A DNA stretch of 10,923 nt, taken from contig DEAY01000031.1 of NCBI GenBank assembly GCA_002348345.1, positions 1 to 10,923 of the forward strand, in the 5' to 3' direction. A program made the translations under genes and the position numbers. The notes beneath the pieces were generated by a model. The model saw only the letters and a program-made list of their open reading frames with translations. It ran no database searches and was not told where the DNA came from. This stretch comes from Verrucomicrobia bacterium UBA2970. Lineage in GTDB: Bacteria > Verrucomicrobiota > Verrucomicrobiia > Limisphaerales > AAA164-E04. Positions 1 through 6,047 of this stretch are shown in pieces; within the stretch, counting starts at the first letter, position 1, and each line of letters begins with the position of its first letter.

Positions 1-2
1 GC

Positions 3-1493
3 GCCGGACTGCGGGTGCGAATCCTTGAGCGGTTGCCAATGGTCGGGGGGCGGACGTCGACGATTGAGGCCAAGGGGTTTCAATTCGATTTGGGGCCAAC
101 GTTTTTCCTCTACCCCCAGGTGCTGCAGACCGTGCTGGCGCAGGCGGGGACCAGCCTGGAGAAAGAAATCGAGATGGTGAAGCTTGACCCTCAGTATCGG
201 GTGCAGTTCGGTGGCGGCGGGCGAATCGATGCGACTCCCCGCGCTCGCGAGATGGAGCAGCAAATTGCCCGGTTAAGCCCGGTGGATGCACCCGGTTTCC
301 GACGCTTCATGGACGAAAATCGCTCGAAGTTCGATGCGATGCTTCCTTGTTTGGAAAGTCCTTTCCGGGGATGGAAAGATTTGATTAACCCCAGGACGCT
401 GTCGTTGTTACCCACGATTCGTCCGGGGCAGTCAATCGATCAGTATCTCAAGGGATTCTTTCAGGATCCCCGGATCCGGTTGGCCTTTTCGTTCCAGTCT
501 AAGTATTTGGGAATGTCCCCGTTTCGTTGTCCGAGCTTGTTCTCCATTCTCTCATTTCTCGAGTATGAGTACGGCGTGTTCCACCCGATGGGAGGCTGTG
601 GGGCTTTGAGTCGGGCCTTGGCCCGAGTGGCACAGAGGCTGGGGGTTCAAATCGATCTGGGAACGCCAGTTTCGCGACTGTTGTTCTCTGGGAAACGAGC
701 CATTGGCGTGGAGACGGAGGAGGGGAATCTGTTCGCCGATGCCGTTGTCGTCAACGCCGACTTTGCGCGGGCCATGCAGCGGCTTGTACCCAACGCCCTG
801 CGCCGGAAGTGGACGGATCGAAGGATCGAGAAGAAGAAGTTCTCTTGTTCGACCTTCATGATGTATCTCGGGGTGAAAGGGAGGTATGAATCGCCGCACC
901 ATACGATTCACATTTCTCAGGACTATCAGAGGAATCTCGACGAGATCGAGAACCAGCATGTATTGTCCTCGGATCCCTCCATTTACGTGCAGAATGCCTG
1001 TGTGACCGATCCACAATTAGCGCCCAAGGGCCACAGCACGCTTTACGTGTTGGCCCCGGTGACCCATCAGCACCCCAATGTCGACTGGAACCGGGCTCGC
1101 GCCGGTTTTCGTCAAACAGTTCTAGAACAAATGGAACGGGCGGGTTTTTCCGGGGTGGAGGATCGCATCGTCTATGAACGGGTCATCACACCGGCTGATT
1201 GGGATGAAAAGTACGAGATTTTCCGGGGAGCGACCTTCAATCTCGCTCACTCGTTGGATCAAATGCTGCACCTGCGGCCTCAGAACCGGTTTGAAGATCT
1301 CGATCGAACCTACATCGTTGGAGGGGGAACCCATCCGGGAAGTGGCCTGCCGGTCATCTTTCAATCGGCACTGATCAGCAGCCGGCTTCTGCTGCAGGAC
1401 TTGGGGTTGTCGTCCAAGGGAGTCACTGATGGGGAAGGGTCCGATGAGCGAACCGCCGGTGTCAGTCTGAAGGGCTCGTCTCAACCGAGGTGA
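3..1493 (+). CDS. CrtI/CrtN-family carotenoid (phytoene-type) desaturase, 5'-truncated by the window edge
   Basis: FAD-dependent flavoprotein of the phytoene desaturase/diapophytoene desaturase family, which introduces double bonds into (or oxidises) C30/C40 carotene precursors at the membrane. The reading frame is open to the first base. The first visible residues (AGLRVRILERLPMVGGRTST) match the second strand of the N-terminal Rossmann fold, so the GxGxxG dinucleotide-binding loop lies outside the window and the GTG at 15 is not the true start. After it come the family's G-x-x-FDLGPTFF segment (about residues 25-35 from base 3), the YGVFHPMGGCGAL motif (about 190-202) that corresponds to the CrtI 'YPxGGxxAL' block, and the C-terminal VGGGTHPGSGLPVIFQSA block (about 439-456), the classic CrtI FAD-contact signature. 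The protein ends with a short low-complexity tail. Substrate (phytoene, diapophytoene, hydroxysqualene or a later carotenoid) cannot be decided. It is followed at 51 bp by the thioredoxin-like gene and then the AarF gene, probably in one operon. Confidence 0.9.
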   Translation, partial: AGLRVRILERLPMVGGRTSTIEAKGFQFDLGPTFFLYPQVLQTVLAQAGTSLEKEIEMVKLDPQYRVQFGGGGRIDATPRAREMEQQIARLSPVDAPGFRRFMDENRSKFDAMLPCLESPFRGWKDLINPRTLSLLPTIRPGQSIDQYLKGFFQDPRIRLAFSFQSKYLGMSPFRCPSLFSILSFLEYEYGVFHPMGGCGALSRALARVAQRLGVQIDLGTPVSRLLFSGKRAIGVETEEGNLFADAVVVNADFARAMQRLVPNALRRKWTDRRIEKKKFSCSTFMMYLGVKGRYESPHHTIHISQDYQRNLDEIENQHVLSSDPSIYVQNACVTDPQLAPKGHSTLYVLAPVTHQHPNVDWNRARAGFRQTVLEQMERAGFSGVEDRIVYERVITPADWDEKYEIFRGATFNLAHSLDQMLHLRPQNRFEDLDRTYIVGGGTHPGSGLPVIFQSALISSRLLLQDLGLSSKGVTDGEGSDERTAGVSLKGSSQPR

Positions 1494-1544
1494 TCCGGCG
1501 GATCGAGGGACGGATGGTCGCCGGGGACGCGCCGGAAAATAGCC

Positions 1545-2120
1545 ATGGTCCGTTGGATCAGTCTTGGAAGCTGGTTGTGGCTGCTCCAGGTGGGGACCAT
1601 GGGGGAGGGACTGAGACAGTCTGTCTGCAAGGGGGTGGGGCATATAGAGTCCTTCTCGCTGAAGGACCAGGATCGGGTGAGACGAACCTTCCGGTTCCCT
1701 CACGCAGCGGTTCGGGTGTTTCTTGTGTCCCGGCGCGATGGTTCGGGGCTTGTATCCGATTGGGTGGAAACGATCCGGGACGGGTTTCCGAAGGGAGTCG
1801 AGCTCCAGGGGGTCGCCAGCCTTGGCTCGGTTCCTAGGTTTTCTCGGGCCGTGGTCCGCCCTTTCATCGGTAGAATGACCAGGGAGCCGGTGCTGCTCGA
1901 TTGGGAAGGTTTTTTTCCGGTTCCTGAAAAGGGAGTTCTCATCCTGAGGGTGACGTCCCGGTGCGGCGCGGTGAGCGACCTTGAGGTTGGGGCTCCGAGT
2001 GAAGAGGAGGTGCGTCGGGTGAGACGGCGAATTCGTGAAACCCTCGCTGCGCCCCTTTGTGAGAAGGAGGGGGGCAACCGGCAGAACCAGGACGATCTTG
2101 AGGGATCAAGGGAGGAATAG
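1545..2120 (+). CDS. Secreted/membrane-anchored hypothetical protein, probable thioredoxin-like fold without CXXC
   Basis: A 191-aa protein of unrecognised family. The N-terminus (MVRWISLGSWLWLLQVGTMG) is a short charged start plus a hydrophobic stretch, consistent with a weak signal peptide or anchor. Residues 37-168 look like a thioredoxin/peroxiredoxin-like domain, resembling the YtfJ type: an FSLKDQDRVRRTF entry strand, a beta strand VRVFLVS (56-62), a helix DWVETIRDG, a second strand VELQGVASL, a PVLLDWEGFFP loop (115-125) and a closing strand-helix LEVGAPSEEEVRRVRRRI (146-163). The only cysteines are C28, C140 and C172, so there is no CXXC and no obvious resolving pair; redox activity is doubtful. 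The tail (171-191) is charged. The ATG lacks a clear Shine-Dalgarno sequence. Its place between a carotenoid desaturase and an AarF kinase suggests a role in the same process, but no function is assigned. Fold call is by eye and uncertain. Confidence 0.65.
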   Translation: MVRWISLGSWLWLLQVGTMGEGLRQSVCKGVGHIESFSLKDQDRVRRTFRFPHAAVRVFLVSRRDGSGLVSDWVETIRDGFPKGVELQGVASLGSVPRFSRAVVRPFIGRMTREPVLLDWEGFFPVPEKGVLILRVTSRCGAVSDLEVGAPSEEEVRRVRRRIRETLAAPLCEKEGGNRQNQDDLEGSREE

Positions 2121-2196
2121 CCGTTGGTTGGAGAGGGGTGCTGCCCCATTTGGAATTCTGGAGTGAGGAGGAAGTTCCCAACAAGAAAGCAAAGTA

Positions 2197-3447
2197 GTGA
2201 ATGTTGTTAGCCTGATTCGACTCTTCCACACGATCTATCGGGGGACTCCTCCGGATCTTCGCCTGATTCAGTCGCAGGGCCTGTTGGCGATCAAGATCGG
2301 TCAGGCCTATGCCCAGCGGGCTGATTTCCTGCCGGAAACGTCCTGCCGGCAACTGGCACGACTCTACCGGTGCGTGGATCCGGTCAGTCCGAAGTCGGCC
2401 TGGCAATTATTGGATGACGCACCAGGGAGGGATTGGGGAGCCTTGCTGCATCGGATTGATCCGGTCCCGTTTGCGACGGCGTCCGTCGGGCAGGTGCACC
2501 GTGGGCAACTTCGTGAGGGACAGGACGTCGCCGTGAAAATAGTTCGAGGGGACTTCCGGTCCTCGTTTGAAGCCGACGTGGAGCGGGTCAAGCGCTTTGC
2601 CAGAATGGCGGTGCTGTGCTACCCCAAACTGGCGCGGGTCGCGGATCCGATCGGGACCCTGGAGGAGATTCGGTCGAATACGTTGGGCGAACTGAACCTT
2701 GAGAATGAGGTGGTCGGTCAGGATCGACTCCGGGAGATCTACCACGTTTATCGGGATCGATACGACCTAGCCCAGCTGCGATTTCCGTTTCTTTTCCGAG
2801 ATCATTCGACGGCCAGTGTGTTGGTGTCCGAGTTTGTCGATGCGCCGACCTTCGATGAGCTGTTGGAAACAGGGAGGCTGTCCTACGAGACCCTGCTGGA
2901 TCTGTTTCAGATTCATGGGTTCTACTTGTTTTGCACGGGAACCTTCCATGGAGACCTCCACCCGGGCAACGTCATGCTGAAGCAGGGTGCCATTTATTTC
3001 CTCGACACCGGTGCCATCAGTCATGTTCCGCTCCAGATGAGCCAGGGGCTCTTCCGATTCTTTGAACGCCTTGTGGATGGTGATTTTGAACAGAGTGCCC
3101 GGGCCTTGGAGGGGATGTCGCGTTCGAGGCTCGCTCCCCTGGCATTCAAACGATTCCTGTCCGAGTTTGATTCCCTTTACCGTGATTTCCTGGGAAAGAC
3201 GGTTTCTGAGCGAAGTCTCACCAAACAAATGATGAGAACGATTCGCATGGCAGTGGATCATGGAATGGACTTCGAAACCGGACTCTACCCCATTATCAAG
3301 AGTCTGATGTATCTGGATGGCATGGTGCTGCGCTGTGCTCCCGAAGCCAACCTGATGAGGGATCTGAAACCCTTTTTGGAACGGTTTAGGCCATGGGTGG
3401 AGGAGGGAGGGCACCAATGGGAGAAGAGGGTGCCCAGTTGCCTTTGA
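2197..3447 (+). CDS. AarF/UbiB/ABC1-family atypical protein kinase-like protein
   Basis: A member of the UbiB/COQ8/ABC1 family of protein kinase-like proteins, which in other bacteria, mitochondria and plastids support synthesis or handling of ubiquinone and other prenyl lipids through ATPase activity. Visible motifs in order: the family-specific KxGQ motif (KIGQ, 33-36); the A-rich nucleotide loop PFATASVGQVH (91-101, usually AAAS); the ATP lysine in VAVK (K114); an E-rich LGELNLENE segment (163-171); the catalytic loop FHGDLHPGNVML (250-261); and the metal site FLDTGAI (269-274), where the usual DFG is DTG. Length is 416 aa, shorter than many relatives, and no C-terminal transmembrane hairpin is seen, so it is probably soluble or peripheral. 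The start is a GTG; the only strong purine run (GAGGAGG, 2165-2171) lies about 25 bp upstream and an in-frame stop at 2164 rules out any earlier start. It follows the thioredoxin-like gene after 76 bp. Confidence 0.88.
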   Translation: MNVVSLIRLFHTIYRGTPPDLRLIQSQGLLAIKIGQAYAQRADFLPETSCRQLARLYRCVDPVSPKSAWQLLDDAPGRDWGALLHRIDPVPFATASVGQVHRGQLREGQDVAVKIVRGDFRSSFEADVERVKRFARMAVLCYPKLARVADPIGTLEEIRSNTLGELNLENEVVGQDRLREIYHVYRDRYDLAQLRFPFLFRDHSTASVLVSEFVDAPTFDELLETGRLSYETLLDLFQIHGFYLFCTGTFHGDLHPGNVMLKQGAIYFLDTGAISHVPLQMSQGLFRFFERLVDGDFEQSARALEGMSRSRLAPLAFKRFLSEFDSLYRDFLGKTVSERSLTKQMMRTIRMAVDHGMDFETGLYPIIKSLMYLDGMVLRCAPEANLMRDLKPFLERFRPWVEEGGHQWEKRVPSCL

Positions 3448-3586
3448 ACGGCCATGATTGATCAACGAAGGAAAGGGCCATGGCTTGATGACTTGCGGTG
3501 GGCGAGGGCTTGGTTGGAATGATGCCGCTGGTGCCGCGGTGGAGGATAAGGCTTGACGCCTTCATGGGGTTTGATTGCATAACCGG
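3448..3586. other. Intergenic region before the lipoprotein gene, with a short hairpin
   Basis: This 139-bp gap separates the AarF gene from the lipoprotein gene. It contains a perfect 5-bp stem with a 5-nt loop (AAGGC-TTGAC-GCCTT, 3548-3562), and an 8-bp palindrome TTGATCAA (3458-3465). Neither is followed by a T tract. TTGACG inside the loop could pass for a -35 element, but no convincing -10 lies 16-18 bp further on. No protein-coding frame or RNA gene is recognised here. Confidence 0.3.
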
Positions 3587-3967
3587 ATGACTCGGCGATT
3601 CTATTCGATGATGGTGCTCGGCCTCTGCGGGCTGATCCTTTCCGGTTGTTACACGACGGTCGACGGCGGCCGGAAGGCCGGCGTTCCCTGGATGAAGGAT
3701 ACGATCGAGGGGCGCTATGAACGATCGGTCGAGGATCTGTATTCGGCAGCGCTGGAGGTTCTCAGCTTCAACGGCACTCTCGTCAGCGAAAATCGGATCA
3801 ACAACTCGATGGTGGCCAAGGTGGATACCACCACGGTCTACTTGCAGGTGGAGGCGGTGGGGCCCACCATCAGCCGCGTCCTGGTGCAGAGCCGGACTCG
3901 ATTCGGCCAGCCTGACGTGGATCTCTCGAGTGAGCTTGAAAAGCAGATCGCCCTACAATTGAAGTAA
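3587..3967 (+). CDS. Small lipoprotein, DUF3568-like
   Basis: A 126-aa exported lipoprotein. MTRRFYSMMVLGLCGLILSGC is a typical lipoprotein signal peptide: two arginines, a hydrophobic core and the lipobox LSGC, giving lipidation at C21. The mature part contains a GRYERSVEDLYSAALEVLSF segment, then strands around NSMVAKVDTTTVYLQVEAVG and ISRVLVQSRTRFG and a closing amphipathic helix. This alternation resembles DUF3568 lipoproteins, whose function is unknown; the family call is from memory of the pattern. The ATG at 3587 is preferred because it puts two basic residues directly before the hydrophobic core. An in-frame TTG at 3575 would add four residues and has a GGGG run just upstream, so it cannot be excluded. 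It lies about 140 bp after the AarF gene, so it may have its own promoter, and it converges with the TPR gene on the other strand. Confidence 0.8.
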   Translation: MTRRFYSMMVLGLCGLILSGCYTTVDGGRKAGVPWMKDTIEGRYERSVEDLYSAALEVLSFNGTLVSENRINNSMVAKVDTTTVYLQVEAVGPTISRVLVQSRTRFGQPDVDLSSELEKQIALQLK

Positions 3968-3974
3968 GGTACGA

Positions 3975-3991
3975 CCGCCAAGCAATGGCGG
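3975..3991. terminator. Hairpin at the convergent junction, possible factor-assisted terminator
   Basis: A perfect 6-bp stem, CCGCCA-AGCAA-TGGCGG, begins 8 bp after the lipoprotein stop codon and sits between two convergent genes. It could stall polymerase coming from either side. No T tract follows on either strand, so it is not a canonical intrinsic terminator. Confidence 0.35.
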
Positions 3992-4016
3992 CAGCGATCA
4001 CAATGGCAAGAAGGCG

Positions 4017-5162
4017 TCAGGGATGGCGTCCTTTTTTTTCGAGCCGCAGGTATTGGATTCTTTTCTGGGCTTGAGCCTCGTGGGCGGTGTTGGGGAACCG
4101 CTGACCGATTCGTTCGAGGCAGTGACGGGCGTCGGAGACACTTGCTGCCAGACGGATGTGGAGATCTGCCATGAGGTTCAACCATCGCACGATGTTTTTG
4201 GGAGTCTGATTCCGGAACTGAATCATCGTCTCGAGTTGTTCGATAGCCATGTCCAGTCGCCGGTAGTGATTGGCATAGAGGAGGGCTAGTTGTTCTCGGG
4301 TTTCCAGATCGAGTGGGTGCTTGTTGAGTTGCTCGATGCATTCCTGGGCGAGGATCTCGGGGCTTTTTTCATTGGTCTCGAATCGGACTGGTTCTTTTCG
4401 GAGACCCAGCCGTCGATCAGATGCTTTGACCGGAATTCGGCGGGGTTCGTTCCTGGCCTCCAGGAAGTCGTCGCTGGTGAGGTGGGCAAGGCGTTGGGCA
4501 GCGATCATTTCCTGCTCGGTGCCCTGGCAAAGCCGTTGGCTACGCTCGAGACAGCGCTGGGCATTTTGCCGGTCATGCGCCTGGGAGAGGTAAAGTTCTG
4601 CCAGGTGGGACAATGCTAAAAACGTGTTCTTGGGGGGGTGGGGGCCATGCTCAAGATAGGACTCGACGGCCGCTTGGGCCGCGCCCATGTCTTTCAGATC
4701 CTTGGCTTGAAGATCCGCAAGGAGAAGGGTCCCCGTGAGGTCACCGGGGAATTTGGTGAGTTGTTTTTCTACCTCCTTAACCGCTTCGGGGTAGTCGCCT
4801 CGTTTTTGCCTGGCCTCGGCGATGGCGTAGAGCGGCACTGATCGTTGATAGGCCTCTCCTCCGTCAAAGAGACTCGTGAGGGGTGACGCCAGGAGGGAGC
4901 CCCAACTCGAGGCCCAAATGATTCCAAGGGGGACACCGATGACGAGCGTGGTGATGGGGAGACCGAATCCGGCGGCGTGGCCCCCCGCCCTGAGGAAGGC
5001 GAAGGCGATCGGAATTCCGAGCCCCAGGAGGATCAGTGTCCCTGCCCATTTTATTGCCAGGTTCTTCGGGGCATCGGATCGAAGGAAAGCATGGAACAGG
5101 GCCCAGCTCAAAAAACCGACGATCATCACGAGAGAGACGAGACTGGACCACTGCTCCGGCAT
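4017..5162 (-). CDS. Inner-membrane protein with N-terminal transmembrane segments and TPR repeats
   Basis: A 381-aa protein of unassigned function. Three hydrophobic stretches at about 7-27, 39-57 and 65-87 should anchor it in the inner membrane. From about 107 it is helical and soluble: residues 107-140 (YAIAEARQKRGDYPEAVKE...) are a clear tetratricopeptide repeat with the small/aromatic pattern, followed by degenerate repeats near 143-175 and 181-213. A charged linker (about 232-265) leads to further repeats near 268-313 and 323-360. TPR domains bind partner proteins, so a scaffold or assembly role at the membrane is plausible but inferred. The ATG has no good Shine-Dalgarno sequence; a GGGAA lies about 15 bp upstream. 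It is 135 bp downstream of the LolA-like gene on the same strand and may be in the lon transcript. The coding sequence ends across an A8 run that could promote slippage in the last codons. Confidence 0.82.
   Translation of the reverse strand: MPEQWSSLVSLVMIVGFLSWALFHAFLRSDAPKNLAIKWAGTLILLGLGIPIAFAFLRAGGHAAGFGLPITTLVIGVPLGIIWASSWGSLLASPLTSLFDGGEAYQRSVPLYAIAEARQKRGDYPEAVKEVEKQLTKFPGDLTGTLLLADLQAKDLKDMGAAQAAVESYLEHGPHPPKNTFLALSHLAELYLSQAHDRQNAQRCLERSQRLCQGTEQEMIAAQRLAHLTSDDFLEARNEPRRIPVKASDRRLGLRKEPVRFETNEKSPEILAQECIEQLNKHPLDLETREQLALLYANHYRRLDMAIEQLETMIQFRNQTPKNIVRWLNLMADLHIRLAASVSDARHCLERIGQRFPNTAHEAQAQKRIQYLRLEKKGRHP
4019..4039 (+). terminator. Weak intrinsic terminator for the lipoprotein gene, inside the 3' end of the convergent TPR gene
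   Basis: On the + strand a 5-bp stem with one G-T pair (AGGGA-TGGCG-TCCTT) runs directly into eight T residues (4032-4039). Hairpin plus T8 downstream of a + strand gene is the intrinsic terminator layout, although the stem is short. On the other strand the same bases encode the last residues of the TPR protein (EKKGRHP), where T8 becomes an A8 run. Confidence 0.35.
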
Positions 5163-5212
5163 GCTGCGATAGAGGTTTCCCTAGGATGAAAGCCATGCTG
5201 GCGGGTACGAGT

Positions 5213-5225
5213 GCTTGATGCAAGC
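5213..5225. other. Short hairpin in the LolA-like/TPR intergenic gap
   Basis: The 135-bp gap between the two - strand genes holds a perfect 5-bp stem with a 3-nt loop (GCTTG-ATG-CAAGC). A second small stem, AGCC-TTCG-GGCT on the - strand, lies just after the LolA-like stop (near 5279-5290). Neither has a T tract, so read-through into the TPR gene is likely. No small gene is supported in this gap. Confidence 0.2.
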
Positions 5226-5297
5226 CCAAGAGTGAGCAGGGCGGCTAGGGCCCGGGAGGCTTGATGGCGTGCCCGAAGCCCGAAGGCTGGGTTCACC

Positions 5298-6047
5298 CTA
5301 GAAATTGTCAAACACGAGGCGAGTGGTGGATCGCGATGATTCGTCCCGGATTTTCAACGCCTTGAGCTTCCACTCGCCATCAATCTTCTCGACATCGGAC
5401 ACTTCGAACGTTTTCAGGTGTTGGCCGCTCCGGGAATAGGCCTCGGCATAGATCAATCCTCCATGGTCACGGGAGATCCATGATCGGACTCTGGTGTATC
5501 CCGTGGTTTCCTTGGTGGCCGGACGGATGCTATCGAGAACGAAACACGAGATCCCCTTGCGCATCTTGATCCGGGCATTCGTTGCGAGGACCTGGCCGGG
5601 CCAGTAGAAGAAGTCGAGACCGAGATCCGTGGCCCAGAAATCACTGCCTGCAAACGGAGCCATTGCCTGAGCTTCAGAGAGTTCATGGTTCTGCTCGGAA
5701 CCACCACTATTGGTCGTTCGTTTGGTGACAAAGTAACGCGGGCGTTGGTCGGGACTTCGATGAATCGCCAACTCCGTTTCGAGTTCTGTGGAAGCGTTGA
5801 TGGCTCGAAAAACGCTCCGCCACTGGCCTCCTTCGACTTGGGTTTGAAGGGTCAACGTTTGGTTCGATCGCGCGCCTCGGCGACCCCGGGTCTGAAGCCT
5901 CCCTGAAATGGTCTCATAATTGAGCAACGGCGTTTGCCGCATTTCGAGGGCCAAGCGCTGTCCGGGCTTCAGACCGGATTGGGCGAGCGAAACCCCCGAG
6001 GGCTGGAACGCAAAGAAACTGATCAGAATGACGAGACGAATGATCAT
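5298..6047 (-). CDS. Secreted LolA-like protein (outer membrane lipoprotein-sorting-like fold)
   Basis: A 249-aa exported protein. The first 22 residues form a signal peptide (MIIRLVILISFFAF, then PSGVSLA before QSG). The mature part follows the LolA-like pattern of the large 'outer membrane lipoprotein-sorting protein' family: a strand-rich N-terminal half, the segment GSDFWATDLGLDFFYWPGQVL (134-154) and a long C-terminal block (165-247) including CFVLDSIRP, YTRVRSWISRDHGGLIYAEAY, LKTFEVSDVEKIDGEWKLKAL and STTRLVFD. In such proteins the concave beta sheet binds lipid or lipoprotein acyl chains in the periplasm; the ligand here is unknown. There is one cysteine (C168) and no lipobox. Its ATG overlaps the lon stop codon in an ATGA, so translation is probably coupled to lon. 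Confidence 0.8.
   Translation of the reverse strand: MIIRLVILISFFAFQPSGVSLAQSGLKPGQRLALEMRQTPLLNYETISGRLQTRGRRGARSNQTLTLQTQVEGGQWRSVFRAINASTELETELAIHRSPDQRPRYFVTKRTTNSGGSEQNHELSEAQAMAPFAGSDFWATDLGLDFFYWPGQVLATNARIKMRKGISCFVLDSIRPATKETTGYTRVRSWISRDHGGLIYAEAYSRSGQHLKTFEVSDVEKIDGEWKLKALKIRDESSRSTTRLVFDNF

Noticed and set aside
1122..1703. 193-aa antisense frame across the desaturase end
   Set aside because: It runs opposite the diagnostic THPGSGLP block of the desaturase and has a biased, Pro/Arg/Ser-rich composition.
1490..1837. 115-aa frame starting in a GTGA overlap with the desaturase stop
   Set aside because: The overlap looks attractive, but the translation is Gly/Pro-rich and lacks structure. 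The 191-aa frame from 1545 has a hydrophobic N-terminus and a regular strand/helix pattern.
2135..2147. GGGG-TGCTG-CCCC hairpin before the AarF gene
   Set aside because: The stem is only 4 bp with no T tract, too weak to call a terminator or attenuator.
2767..3465. 232-aa open frame on the - strand opposite AarF
   Set aside because: It is antisense to the conserved kinase motifs and has no domain or sensible start context.
5126..5311. 61-aa frame on the - strand starting in the end of the LolA-like gene
   Set aside because: It has a hydrophobic patch but starts with TTG, is Arg/Ser-rich and overlaps the TPR start in another frame. Its TTGACA start also resembles a -35 box, but no -10 follows.
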